A stretch of DNA of 64,000 nt. Source: Chrysopilus asiliformis (Eukaryota; Arthropoda; Insecta; Diptera; Rhagionidae). Both the position numbers and the translations under genes were made by a program. The notes below the pieces were generated by a model that was given only the letters and a program-made list of their open reading frames with translations, did not search any database and was not told the DNA's origin. The stretch is taken from contig OZ035960.1 of NCBI GenBank assembly GCA_964034945.1, positions 90,857,848 through 90,921,847 of the forward strand, in the 5' to 3' direction. Shown here in pieces: positions 1 to 11,500 of this stretch. The first letter of the stretch is position 1. The number at the start of each line of letters is the position of its first letter.

Positions 1-290
1 TGTCTGTCTGTTTGTCTGTCAGGGTCAAAGCTTGCAATCTAATTTTGACCCCACTTCCACTCATCAGATTGACTTGATATTTTGCACACATATGCGTAAG
101 TCTGATGACAATACAAAATTTTCACTATTTCGCCTTAGTAAGGGTAAGGGAAGGTCCTGTAAGGATAAAGTGATAATCCGTTTCCTAAATTTTTCCCGGA
201 AAAAACCTCATCCGGGGGTTTTTGGGTTCGCTGAATCCGAATCTGGCAGTAAGAAGTCTGTAAGGATATCTTAAAGGCCAGGATATATAT
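1..290 (+). repeat. dispersed repeat family R1 (GTCY head, AAGGATAA core), truncated by window edge
   Basis: It starts in a TGTCTGTCTG run, continues through an ATCTAATTTTGACCC block and a CCTGTAAGGATAA core, and ends in GGGTTCGCTGAATCCGAATC plus TAAGAAGTCTGTAAGG. The same order of blocks recurs at 2837-3250 (+), 6955-7250 (-) and 51290-51595 (-). It has no coding capacity. Confidence 0.7.
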
Positions 291-630
291 TCGAAGTTCG
301 AAGACTAAAAGCTATAAGCGTGGCGAAAGACAAATGTCCGTCTGGACTTTTAGTCATACTAATCAAATAAGAACTAAAAAGAATAAAATAAAAAAAATTA
401 AACAGATTTTATTAGAAAAAATCCATTAAAAAGGAAAAAATAATTTTCTGAGTGCAGAATAAAAAGCGAGATAAAGAATAAAAAATATAAATATTGCACT
501 TTTTAGTGCAATTCGTCTAAATAGAAGCTTTTTTTAAAAAACATTTAATTACCTATTTTATTTCCTTTTTTTTATTTAAAAAAAATCAATTGTTTGTATT
601 TCATTTATTTATTTATTTTTTATAATTTTT
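291..630. other. AT-rich spacer
   Basis: Poly-A/T-rich DNA with no convincing gene, exon or terminal repeat. Confidence 0.4.
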
Positions 631-1304
631 GTGGTCACAAGTTGTAAGGGCCTAACTCGACTTTAGCCGTTTTCAATGTTTTTACAGAATCGTGTTCTCC
701 TTCCAAAATGCTCTTAATTCCACTAACCCGTTAGTTTCTACGACCATTTTTGACCATTATAGGCTACTACATCAAATGGCTAAAGTCAAAAAAATTCCAA
801 GTTGCATTTAGAAGAACGGCTAAAGTCAGATCCCATATATTTTTGTATAGACTTAATCAACTCTTATGGGCGCGAAGCTGCATTGATTTGATCGTTTTTG
901 CACGTGGAATAGTGGCTTAAGTCGAATTAGTTCATTCTTCGGTTTTAATTTTTCCGAAACGAGCAGGCTAAAGTCTGTTTTAGCCTCTTTTTCAAATCGG
1001 GGTGTAGGTTTTTAGGGGCTTCACTTGACTTTAGCCATTGATTGTAGCCATTTCTAAGACATAAAAAGTTTTGAAAGAGTGGCTAAAGTAAAAAAATCCT
1101 TAATTTCTCTGAAAATATTAAGTTTGAATAAACCAGATTAAACCAATCGTAAAAAGCTTATTTTTCATAACGTTTTGTAGTTATAGGTTTTTGAATTCGG
1201 TTTGATACCCCTTTGCCACCGACAGTTAAAATTTCATAAATATTAAAATGCTTCTCCTGAAAAATAAAGAAATTCGACTTAAGCCCTTATAACTTGTGAC
1301 CACT
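631..1304. mobile_element. non-autonomous TIR element with subterminal motif repeats (hAT-like)
   Basis: The ends are inverted repeats: GTGGTCACAAGTTGTAAGGG on the left and its near-complement TTATAACTTGTGACCAC on the right. The decamer GGCTAAAGTC, or its complement or one-base variants, occurs about nine times between the ends (659, 778, 818, 914, 966, 978, 1027, 1081, 1276), the pattern of transposase-binding subterminal repeats. No transposase ORF was found. Confidence 0.55.
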
Positions 1305-1843
1305 GATTTATTCGTAAGGCCTCAATTATGGTATATAGATATTTAATATCGATCAAGGCTATTATATAAGTTAGTTAATAATGTCGAAAACCCCGTTTCA
1401 GGAGATAGCTGGAAAGGGGTTGAAAAGCAAGGAGAGGGGTAGGTTTTACTAGGTGAACACTTTGATTGGGGGACCATTTATCCAATCGAACATATATTGT
1501 AAGTAAAGCAATGCTCACAAATTGATTTGATTTTTTTCGGTAGGTGTATGTAAACTCGGCATATAGGTGAAACAAGGACGAATAACTTAGTAACTTATAC
1601 ATGTTTTTGAAAGCGGATTTCATAAATTTATAGAGCACCTCGAAAATTCTCAAAGATAGGTAGATTAAGTAAATAAATAAAAATCGAAACTTTTTATTAC
1701 TACTTGCCAAACCAAGGATAGAAATTTTGTTCGTAAACCGAAAATGATGCATTTTTTGAGATACAAAAAGTTCAGAAACCGACATCTTCATATACAAAGT
1801 CTCACTAAACTTTAAAAAAATCTTCAACATATATTTCTGTTAC

Positions 1844-2441
1844 CTTTCATTAATGGCGCCATCCTGTAGGCGGATATGAATCCAGTTCGAGAAAATTGTC
1901 CAATGAATGACTGCATAAATATTACTGGTACCGTTATAAGACCGTAAAACATTGAAAATGCCGTTATAAATTCAACTGGAAAATAATATTTATTATTAGA
2001 AACAATTTAGGCGATTTTATTTTCAAATTTTCATGTTTCTTATTTTAAAAAAATATGCCAAAAATTAATGGGAAAATCCAAAAATTGCATTTTTCACTGT
2101 CCATAAAATACTTTACGTTGATTTTCGCCTTTTTGAATTTTCTCACCGTCTTCTCCTTCGACATGCTTTTTTGTAATTTAATTTAATACAATTATCACAC
2201 CACCGTTAACCCCATCCCCTTTAAATGTCTAACGTAACTCACCCAATCCAAATTGATAACACATTAGGAAGAAAAGTGAAAAGTTCCCTGATATCAGGTA
2301 CGTTAAATACGCGAACTGATATTCAAATGTTGTACGAAATTTTTCCCGTTTAGGATCATGTGGAAATTGTTTTATAGAATTTTTGTCCAATTGTTCGCTA
2401 ATAGATCTTAAGCTTTCAGACGACATCGTAGTAATTTTCAC
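1844..2441 (-). CDS. SLC6-like transporter copy 1, 5' part (exons 1-2)
   Basis: Two exons, complement(2243..2441) and complement(1844..1975), are joined by a phase-1 GT-AG intron (donor GTGAGT). They encode the N-terminal tail, TM1, TM2 and the IL1 turn of a neurotransmitter:sodium symporter (SLC6)-type protein. An HDPKREKF segment sits where SLC6 proteins have RExW, and the second exon ends with GQFSRTGF and APLMKG, which correspond to the SLC6 GQ(H/Y)SR..G and P.FKG motifs. Exon 2 is 132 bp with both ends in phase 1, exactly as in copies 2-4. The canonical TM1 NVWRFP is absent. I chose the first ATG (2441); a second Met lies five codons on. Exons 3-9 should lie left of the window; no TM3-type exon (G-L/V-S-Y/F-V) was seen between 1 and 1843. 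It could be an intact gene or a 5' fragment. Confidence 0.75.
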
Positions 2442-2836
2442 GACTTTATGAATTGAGAAGAAAATAAATACTGAACTAGTCGACCAAGTTTTTCTTTTGA
2501 CAAAATCGGGTAATGATGATAAGGGTTTTCTCTGAAAATACGAAATTACGTAAACAATAAAGTTCTTAATGTACAGAGAGGATGTCGTGATAACAAATAT
2601 TCCATTCTTTGGTAAGTTCTATTTTTGAAAAACGTCTTATCAATTCGGATTTCGTAGGAAACAATCTTTTTTTCGGATAAAAAACTATTTTTAAGATTTC
2701 TAGATTTTTGAATCTTTTTTTAGACTTTTGCAAATTTCTAGACTTTTGAATGTATGCAATTTAATTAAGCCGCCATCCACATATTTTTATATCACATGCA
2801 ATCGTATTCCATACGGGACTATGTATGTCATACTTT
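2442..2836. other. 5' flank of SLC6-like copy 1
   Basis: Presumed upstream region of the minus-strand copy 1. It is AT-rich, and no clear core promoter motif or repeat boundary is visible. Confidence 0.35.
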
Positions 2837-3250
2837 TTTAAAAACTTTTATTTAGCTTGCCTTCGCATCTGTCTGTTTGTTTGTCTATTTGTGTGTTTGT
2901 TTGTCTGTCTGTCACAACAAAATCTTGTAATATAATTTTAACCCAGTTCCACTTATCCGATTGACTTGAAATTTTGCACACATATGTTAGTCCGATGAAA
3001 ATACAATATTTTCACTACTTCATCCTTGGAGGAAACGCGATTATCCTGTTCCTCAAATTTTCCGGAAAAAATCTCATCTGGGAGTTTTTGGGTCACTAAA
3101 TCCGATTCTAGCATTAAAAAAGCTGTAACGATAGCGGAACGTCCTGTAAGGATAACGTGGTTATCATTTTCCTCAAAATTTTCGGAAAAAATCTCATCTG
3201 GGGATTTTTGGGGTCGCTGAATCCAATTCTGACGTTACGAAGTCTTTATC
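2837..3250 (+). repeat. dispersed repeat family R1, longer copy with duplicated core
   Basis: It begins with TTTTATTTAGCTTGCC and a GTCTGTTTGTTTGTC run, then the R1 blocks. The segment with AAGGATAA, TTTTCCGGAAAAAATCTCAT and a TTTGGGTCGCTGAATCC-type block is present twice in tandem, which explains its length relative to the other copies. Confidence 0.7.
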
Positions 3251-3747
3251 AACCTGTATATTTATCATTGTAACTAAAGGCAATCTCCTATGTATGATAT
3301 CCAAATGCGAATCGTTTGTATAATTAATTTATCTATTTCTTAACACATATTGATTACAACGAAAATATCGGAAATTTCATTTTTACCAGTTATCCGGGTA
3401 TGTTAATTATTAAAGAACGATATCTATTCTTATTCATCGCCTTTCTTAACCCACGAATTAATAAAATCCGATTGTTGAAGAATACCAAACTTATAACAAC
3501 TCATTAATGGCAATATATTTTAGATGTGTAAAGATTCATTTAAATTTTCAAAAAAAAATGCAAAATTATAGATATCTTTAAAAGTCACATGTCAGCTGGT
3601 AAAAACGAGAATCCATGCGAACTAATTAAAAAAACGTTCATGTGTCATACAGGTTTTTATAGTCTATATGAGAATCATATCTTATATACAAAATGCTAAA
3701 ACGCTCTGTCATTTTTTATACCGCGTGTCATTTTTTATACTCTATAT
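3251..3747. other. AT-rich spacer, nothing recognised
   Basis: No exon, TIR or repeat of the families seen elsewhere in the window could be assigned. Confidence 0.35.
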
Positions 3748-4005
3748 CAGAGGTATCCAACCTTTTAGCTTTCCTGGGCCACATTGGGAGAAGGCGAGTT
3801 ATATTGGGCCACAAATAAAATATACTAACCCTAAAGATAGCTGATTAGTAAAAAACGTGGAATATATACATACTTAGTTAACAATTTTAAGTAATTTAAA
3901 CTTCATTTATTCATAAAGTTTGTAAATATATCAGTTTTTGTTGGACCACATTCAAACACGTTTTGGGCCGCATGCGGCCCGCAGGCCGCGGGTTGGATAA
4001 GCCTG
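3748..4005. mobile_element. hAT-type MITE (CAGAGGTATCCAACC ends)
   Basis: The left end CAGAGGTATCCAACC pairs with the right end GGTTGGATAAGCCTG, and inside are GGGCCACA and GGGCCGCATGCGGCCC blocks typical of hAT MITEs whose ends read CAGRGGTGTCCAACC. Flanking octamers CTCTATAT and CTCTCTAT are similar but not identical. 258 bp, non-coding. Confidence 0.6.
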
Positions 4006-4010
4006 CTCTC

Positions 4011-4640
4011 TATGATATATCACATAGGAGTATATTAGATTAATATACTGTTTGTAACGCATCGAACCAATCATCAGATACAAAAATCAACTACACCAGG
4101 GTGTTATGGATGACAAAAGATTTTGATTTGCCCATCCATCTGTCCGTCCGTCTGTCCATCTGTCCGTGAATACCATAACTTTCGAAAGGATTGAGCTAGA
4201 GACTTAAAATGTAGTATAATTACGTTTCTCGTAAATGGATAGGCTAAGTTCTTGTACGGACAAGATTCGACCATTCCTTACAAACGAAACATTTTTTTCC
4301 TCGAAAACGGTGAGTCATATTGAAAAATGTATGAAGGTAAAATGTGTTCACAAAAAGATTTTACATAACTCATCTATACATCAAACTCCAACCGCACCAC
4401 TGCTTCCCCCCACTCTCATACAAATGGAATACTTTGTTCCTGTTTTCTCAAAAACTGTGCATCGTATAGAAGAATTTATGAAGATAAAATGTGTTTAGAA
4501 TATAATTTTACATATTCGTTCCGTACATCAAAATCCAATCGGACCACTCCTTTCCCCATCTGGATTTTTCTAAATAAACATTTTGTCTGTCATCACATAG
4601 AGTATCTTGACGATTGGCCTCCGCAATTGTAGCTTTTCTT
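4011..4640 (+). repeat. dispersed repeat family R2 (TATATGATATATCATATA head)
   Basis: It opens with a palindromic ATATATCAC/ATAGG block, then GTTTGTAACGCATCGAACC, ACACCAGGGTGTTA, a CCGTCCGTCTGTCC run, GGATTGAGCTAGAGACTT, and repeated blocks with AAAACGGTG and CATCAAACTCCAA-type sequence, ending near GACGATTGGCC. Copies recur at 25687/26764-27490 (+), 43900-44730 (-) and 54983-55365 (+). Confidence 0.7.
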
Positions 4641-4675
4641 ATGACTAAAATTGGAAATAACATTACAGATCTTTG

Positions 4676-6137
4676 CAGTGTTGGGGCCAGATAATTATTT
4701 TTTTATCTAGATAAAGATAAAGATAAATGCTCGTAATGTTTATCTAGATAAGATAATAGATAATGAAAATATGAAAGATAATAGATAAGATAAGATAAAA
4801 AGCCAAATTATCTAGATAATTTTTAGATAAATATTTATTTTGACATTGCACAAAATTCAAAACTACGTACTAAAAAAATAGCACAAAATTTTTTGCTTTT
4901 CTTGATTTCCAATTTAAATATAATAAGAAACGAAATAATAATAAAAGAAAACGGATAAGAAACGTTATCGTAACGTAACGAAATAACGAAATGATTTTCG
5001 GGCTTTTTCTTCAAAATTACGTTATAATGAACGTTATAGAAATTCAATTCCGTTACCATAACGAAAAACGAAAAAAATATTACGTTTTTTCGTTGTTTAT
5101 TAGTATTTCCTTGTTTTGTTCAGTATTATTTTTTGTGAAATTTCCCACAAAAGTTCATCAAGTATAACCCCACAGACATAAAATATAATCAAAAATATTG
5201 GAGTAGTGTTTTTAATCGTATTTTGATTCTAAATCGGATTTTGTTTTGGCCAGATTCACTCTATTTCTGGAGATACAAAAATGGAAATCTTCTAAGCAAG
5301 TTTTTTGGTAGTGAAAAGATTTTCTTTTTAGTAACTCCAGAAGTAGAGCGAAATTCTATAAAAAAATTCTATATCTTTGATATCAAAATCACGCTTTTGT
5401 GGAGACAGTTTTTTTAATGAACAAAACTTTAGTGTGATTTTTTGTCTTTTGTATTTTTTATTGATTTTGTAACTTAATAATCACATTTTTTCCCCGTTTT
5501 TATTTGTATTTTCTTTTTGCTGAGTTTTATTATTTGTTATACAATTTATTTTTCTGGAAACTGAACTGAATTACTTTGTGATAAACTATTATTACAGTGC
5601 GTTTTTTTGTTTTCAGTTTCAATACAATGTGCAACGGAATAATAACATTATAACGTAACGAAATTAAGTTTTTTATCGATACAAAACGAAATAACGTCAC
5701 GAAATATAAGTTTAATTTTGCTACGTAAGGAAATTTATAACGTTATGATTTTTTATTTCTTTCATAGCCCGGTTTACACTTGGCAACAGTTACTGGCAGA
5801 ACTTTTTTTTTATGGACAAGAGAAGAGAGGCGAGGGAAAAAGTGACACTTCGCTTCTTTGTCCGTAAACAAAAATTGTTGCCAAGTATAAAACTGTTCCT
5901 AAAAAAAGTTTTTAGGTTTTCAAAAGTATGCAGAAAACAATTTCGTTTCAGCATTTTTTCAGATTTAATTTTTTGATTTTCGGTGGTAACGATTATCTCT
6001 AGATAAATGGGATTTTCCTTTATCTAGATAAGATAAAGATAACTTTTTTGGGGTGTTATCTAGATAAGATAAAGATAACATTTTTTTTTATCTAGATGAT
6101 TATCTAGATAATTATTATCTAGATAACCCCAACACTG
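4676..6137. mobile_element. hAT-like non-autonomous element, 1.46 kb
   Basis: The ends are CAGTGTTGGGG on the left and CCCCAACACTG on the right. Flanking octamers GATCTTTG and GTTCTTTG match at 7 of 8 positions, the 8-bp duplication expected of hAT. Subterminal regions are dense in TATCTAGATA palindromes. The interior has alternating TAACGTAACGAAAT motifs, which also occur at 19870-20030, and a short inverted pair around 5768-5905 (TTGGCAACAGT / TTGTTGCCAAG). No transposase is recognisable. Confidence 0.65.
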
Positions 6138-6145
6138 GTTCTTTG

Positions 6146-6954
6146 TAATGAGAGACATGTTTTAGGTTATGCATCAAATGAGTATTTCCCCTATTTCTTA
6201 CCCACTCTGCTACTATCTTCTGATCAGTTAAAGCAATTCTGACGTGGTTTATGCCATTCTGTAGGTCATCATCCCACAAAACATTTTGGCCACTAAAATA
6301 TATCCTCCGCTTCCCTGCAAACCACTCTCCTGTTATTTCCCAAACCTTTAAAGCAATTTTGACGCCCCCTTAGTACAATTTTCGCCCACTAACATCGACC
6401 CTTCCCCTTGATTGCAAATCCCATCCCCTGACTAAGAACCTCTCCCTATGACCTCTTGAACAATTCGAGCATTTTTTTAATCATGACGATAGCTTCAATT
6501 ATCAAGCTGTAATCGCCGAATACTCAATGTGAGCACTTGAGACCGAAATCTGATTAAAACTTTTAATTTCTATGGGAGAAATAGTTCAAATTTTGATGGT
6601 TCAAAAATTTAGCCTTGTCGTTGTCCATGACATGCAACTGTACAAGATTTTAAGTCTCTATCTCAATTCGTTCGAAGGATATCGCTTTCTACGCCACACA
6701 TTTAATGAGAGAAGCGGTCTGCGAAAGTGTAACCACAAAAAGCATCACGAAGAGGAGAGGGAAGTCATTAATGTATCAATCAAAAACTTTATTAAAACGA
6801 TGGAACTGCAGTTCAGATGAACATTATCTAAAATAACTGGCATCTGTACTAAGTAAAAAAATAAAAATTAACCCCTGCATAAACTTTTCTTTTCTTTATT
6901 TTATCCTTTTTAGTCATTTTGTATTTTAATAGCATAACTAAAAATCCAAAATGA
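6146..6954. other. spacer with one unsupported ORF
   Basis: It contains C-rich anonymous sequence around 6170-6450 and an 82-codon ORF at 6572-6820 (+) that shows no family motif. I regard the ORF as chance. Confidence 0.35.
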
Positions 6955-7250
6955 AAAGGGTAATCACATTATCCTAACACCACATTCCGTTATCCTTACA
7001 GACTTCTTAACGTCAGAATCGAAGTCAGCGACCTCAAAAACCCCCAGATGAGATCTTTTCCGGGAAATTTAAGGAACAGTAAGTACGTTACCCTTACAGG
7101 ACATTCCGTTATCCGTACAAGGACGAGGTAGAGAAAATATTGTATTGTCATCAAAGTGGAAGCGAGTCAAGATTAGATTGAAATATTAGACTCTGACAGA
7201 CAGACAAACAAACAGACAAAGACGAAGGCAAGCTAAATAAAAGCTTAAAA
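6955..7250 (-). repeat. dispersed repeat family R1, minus-strand copy
   Basis: It reads on the complement as the R1 blocks: TTTATTTAGCTTGCC, a GTCTGTTTG run, the AAGGATAA core twice, and AAGAAGTCTGTAAGGATAAC near its end. It abuts the mariner derivative at 7272. Confidence 0.65.
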
Positions 7251-7271
7251 AATTATTTAATTTTCCTTCTA

Positions 7272-7739
7272 TCGGGTCTTTCAACAAGGACATAACAATT
7301 TAAATAAAACACAGAATAATTAAGATATCGGGCTGAAATTTATTCCAGGTGTAGTGGACATATTACATTTAAGTATGAAATTCGATGTCGTTTATATGGC
7401 CACCGCGAGCACGTTTGCAGATTGATTCTTTGGAACCAATATTGTTCCTGAGCTCCTTTAACGTTGATGGCTTGTTGGCATAAACCAACGACTTAACATA
7501 ACCACATAAAAAGAAATCCAACGGCGTTAAATCGCATGAGCGAGGTGGCCATTCGACCGGACCATTTCTCGAGATTACACGATTACCAAACTTCTCCTTC
7601 AATAGATCAATTGTTTGACCAGCTGTGTGGCATGTAAACCTAAAAAAACCTTAAAAATAAAAAATGTAAACCTTGAAAAAGTTTTAGGGTGCGTTTTTAT
7701 TAAAATACAAAATTGTTATGTCCTTGTTGAAAGATCCTT
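7272..7739 (-). mobile_element. mariner-like deletion derivative, copy 1 (transposase remnant 7369-7602)
   Basis: Terminal inverted repeats GGGTCTTTCAACAAGGACAT and its complement, with TA at both flanks (7270-7271 and 7740-7741), indicate Tc1/mariner-type insertion. The minus-strand ORF at 7369-7602 carries WPPRSCDLTPLDFF, which holds the third catalytic Asp of a mariner-type transposase, and then the KSLVYANKP C-terminal region. Everything upstream of KEKFGNRVISRNG that would hold the helix-turn-helix and first two catalytic acids is missing. A further deletion removes the segment before CKRARGGH. It is non-autonomous. Confidence 0.8.
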
Positions 7740-7741
7740 TA

Positions 7742-8594
7742 TTTGTGATTAATTAACCCATATTAGAAAAAAAATATCAAAAACATCTTCAGTTTCCTTC
7801 AAAATATATATGTATTTATTCATCATTTTTTCATTAATTTATTCATCATTTTTGCAATTGGTACGAAATTTACGCAGCCAAAAAACACCCCCAAAAATAC
7901 CCCAGAAAAAAAATCCACAAAATTTTGTCGAAAGACAAAAAAAAATCTCTCAGTTTTTGTGGAAAATCCCCCAATATGGCAATGCTGCGAATTCCGAGCG
8001 AACGAAACAACGGAAAAAGGGAGCGCTCCCAGTGTTCTGACCTAATAAAAGAACTTACCCTATTTGATTTTTTTCCGACAATTATCTAAAAAAAGCTCAC
8101 TATATGTATTAAAGGGTTAATAAAAAATTTCCAAACAAAAAAACTAACTCTCTGTATGACTAATAGGTAGTTCTTCGAAAAAAAATAAACCCGTTTTAGT
8201 TTAATAAATTGGTAAAGGATTCGATGCCAGAAAAATAAATCCCAGTCTATCACAAATATCTCGCCCAATCACACATCATTGGATTTTTTAGTAATTCGGG
8301 AAAATTTCATTTCTATATTCGAACAAGATTGACGATCAAAAAGTCCTTAAAATCGTGTATTACGTTGGAATTATTTTCTATTGCGGATACTGAAATTTTG
8401 TGGAGAAAAAGTTTAATTTTCTAGATTTACGCAAGAAAAATTGTTTGGGGTTTTGTCAAACTATCAATAAGAAACCGGTTATAAAAAACTTGAGATATAA
8501 GCCATATTTTATACGTAAAAATCTTTCGTAGAATCTTGTTTTTTTGCAACATAAATTTGAAGCTCCCCACGTGTTATTCTAAATCTTAACAGCA
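7742..8594. other. 5' flank of the GD_N gene
   Basis: AT-rich. Two short ORFs (7810-8040 +, 8086-8268 -) show no family features. The only promoter candidate is a TATAAAAA at 8480. Confidence 0.35.
8480..8487 (+). promoter_or_regulatory. possible TATA box of the GD_N gene
   Basis: TATAAAAA stands 108 bp before the ATG at 8595, which would place transcription start near 8510 with a short 5' UTR. In such AT-rich DNA this match is weak evidence. Confidence 0.2.
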
Positions 8595-11500
8595 ATGAAA
8601 GTGAATATTTTTTTTAGTGTAGTGCTAGCAATTTTTTTAACCGCTGATTATGGATGTACACAAAATAATCTCATTCCGGATTCCCCTTGCCCGCAGTATT
8701 TTCGATATGCAATAGATAATCAAGGCAATTTATATGCGACCATTGATGTTCCATCAGGCGGCGGGATGGACAACATCACGATGGCAGTCAACATGACTTA
8801 TCCTTATACTCCAGAAAGTGTGAGTAGTGAATAGTTTTAACCGTGTTAGCTGTGTTTTCGCCCGGGACTTTTGCATATATTTACCAGTAAACGACAATTT
8901 AGAAGTTTGCTTCACTGGTGTAGCTCCATGTAACTTATTTTCGATCGACTAACTAGTCAAAGGAAATTTCTAGTCTACCAAAAATGATTAAACAGGCCGA
9001 CACTCATTCTGGTGCACATACGATATAAGAATCTTCTCTGGGTAATTTGGGGTCGCTGAATCCGAATCTGGCAATAGTTTGATTATACCAGAACTACTCT
9101 TTCAGATATGAAGAAAAAACGAATTCTTAATTTCCAGATGATAAATATTTAAACCAATTTATGATTTGCCCGCCATATCGTAAAAGTTACAGCCAAACTA
9201 CTGCCAGTTTCGGATTCGGTGATCCAAAATTATCCAAAAAAAGGCTCTTATATCGTGTGCACCAGAGTGAGTGTCGGTTTCTTTAATCATTTTTGGTCGA
9301 ATAAAGATTTCCTTCGACTGGTTGGTTGGTCGAAAATAAGTTACATGAAGCCACCCCTGTACTCGATAATTTTTTTCTGTTTGGCACTAGAGGCGCATGA
9401 GTCGGAGGGTAATTTGTTCTCTTGCACAAAAAATTTAACTCATTAAGGACTAACACCTAGACGTTTGAATTTTTAGAAGAAAGTTCACCCAGAGGTTTCT
9501 ACTAAGCCTAGAAATAAAAATACGCCCAAAAAATCATGATATCGTCGGCTAAGAGTGGAATTGTGATAAGTCCATTTGGTATAATTTTCCAGAAGAGTAA
9601 TGAAAACCTTGTTAAATCGGTTTAATTCTCTTTCAATAACACTGAGTTTTCTTTAAATGAGACTCTGTTTTCTTTAAATGAAAATTAAAATGATTTAACA
9701 AGGTTTTTATTGCTCTTCTGGCGAATTTGGTATAATGGACTTAACACAATTTCACTCTTAGCCGACGATACGTAGGGTGACGACCATATTTATTTTGGGT
9801 CACTCCGGAAGGTGGAGTGGGAGAGAGGTAGAGGCAACGGGGTGAGGATATCTGTAACAACGGAACATCAACGGAAGAACAAATTCCACATTAAAAAAAA
9901 CTTAATTTTAATAAAAACTATGGGAAAACCATTAGGAAATATGCGCCCCAGGGGAATTTTTTTAAAGAGAATGCGGCGCAATAATTTAAAACAAGATCTA
10001 TACAGCCCCTAGCGAAAATCAATTTAATTTTTCGCTCTCATTATGTTCCATAAAAAAATTGTGATGAAAAGTGTGAAAATACCAATAAAGATAAATTCGT
10101 CACAGGCCAAATTGTTTCAGATTCACGCCCCTTTTTTGGCAAAAACGCGCTGTAGATGAAAAGGATATAATTTACAACAACTCTTAGCCGAAGTAGAGAA
10201 TTTCTTGCACATTTACTGATCGTTTGATCAATTATAACAATAACTTGAAAAATCCAGGACAAAATTTTATTTTCCGGGACGCCGGGACAACATGCTCAAA
10301 TCCGGGACTGTGTTGGCCATTCCGAGACATATGGTCACACTATATATATAGGTAACGTCAGTCGCGAATGGGTTAATTTCTCGTTGTTTTAACTGGAATT
10401 AGATAAGACCGGCAGCAAAATGATTTCATTGGCTGAAAGCCACTTGTGACGTCATAGTCAGTTCATCCGTAACTAGTTCTCAGCATCTGGTAATCACCAA
10501 CTAGCGAAGCTTTTCGCCGAGAAGTTGATTTTCTACACTACTCACGCTTCGGCACTTAGGGTTTAGTTGGCCGTCAGGCTAAGCCAAAATATTTGCTTTC
10601 TCATACAGAGCAATTCGCAAAAATAAAAAAAATACGTGATCAGCTAAACGTCTACATTTTTTTAGGCAACAGAGAAGATGTGGAAGAAGTAAAACAAAAA
10701 ATGCGGTCTTTAAGGCATCCAAATAGTGTAATAATAGTATGATTTATTCGTGCATTTGCATTTTTTTTTAGTTCCAGTTGCGCTTGATGAACGCTAATTT
10801 TTGCCAGGCGATTTGGCTTCCAGAATATCTACCTGGCCTTGACGACAAGATACTGAATTCCACATCATGTCTAATTCTATGATAATTTTGCTTACTCGCT
10901 GCGCAGGATTTTTGACAGCTGGTTTTGTGTGGTTTAATTTCACAGAAAAGGGTGCGATCTGGAAGCAATTTAACGAATAATCTTTATTAATGACAGATTT
11001 TACCGAAATCACCAAAAATTAAATTTTAATGAAAACCAAAAATGCAAAATTCCCACTGCCATCAAATTAATGTATTTCACACGGTAGCATTCTTGTTTTC
11101 ACTGTCGCTAACGCTGCTAGGGTTATAATTCAGCCTTTGTTCTCAAATTTCCAAATGCAAGTGTTACCAGATATGAATATGAATTGTCCTTTACACTACA
11201 TCGTTCTTAATTCTATAAATTACTAGGTACAAGAACGCCTTAAATCAGAAGCGCAGCAGTTTTCGGCAGAAACGCATTTTTGGATGGTGGCAAGCAAAAT
11301 CTAACCTTCGGACTGACACGATTTGTAGCTGTGGACATACCGCAGTACTGCGCGTAGTTTTGACATGGGTTCACCGCAGCTTTATGTTAAGAAATTAGAA
11401 AAGAAGCCCTTTTACAGAAATATAGTCTATGCTAATACTATTATCCGTCATTAACAGTCTATTAGAAACAGCATCTTATGAATGCAAATCTTGTAAATGT

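Noticed and set aside
1375..1830. 151-codon minus-strand ORF next to exon 2 of SLC6-like copy 1
   Set aside because: It lies where intron 2 of copy 1 should be, shows no TM3-type motif and no donor/acceptor that would join it in frame; the residues look like translated AT-rich DNA.
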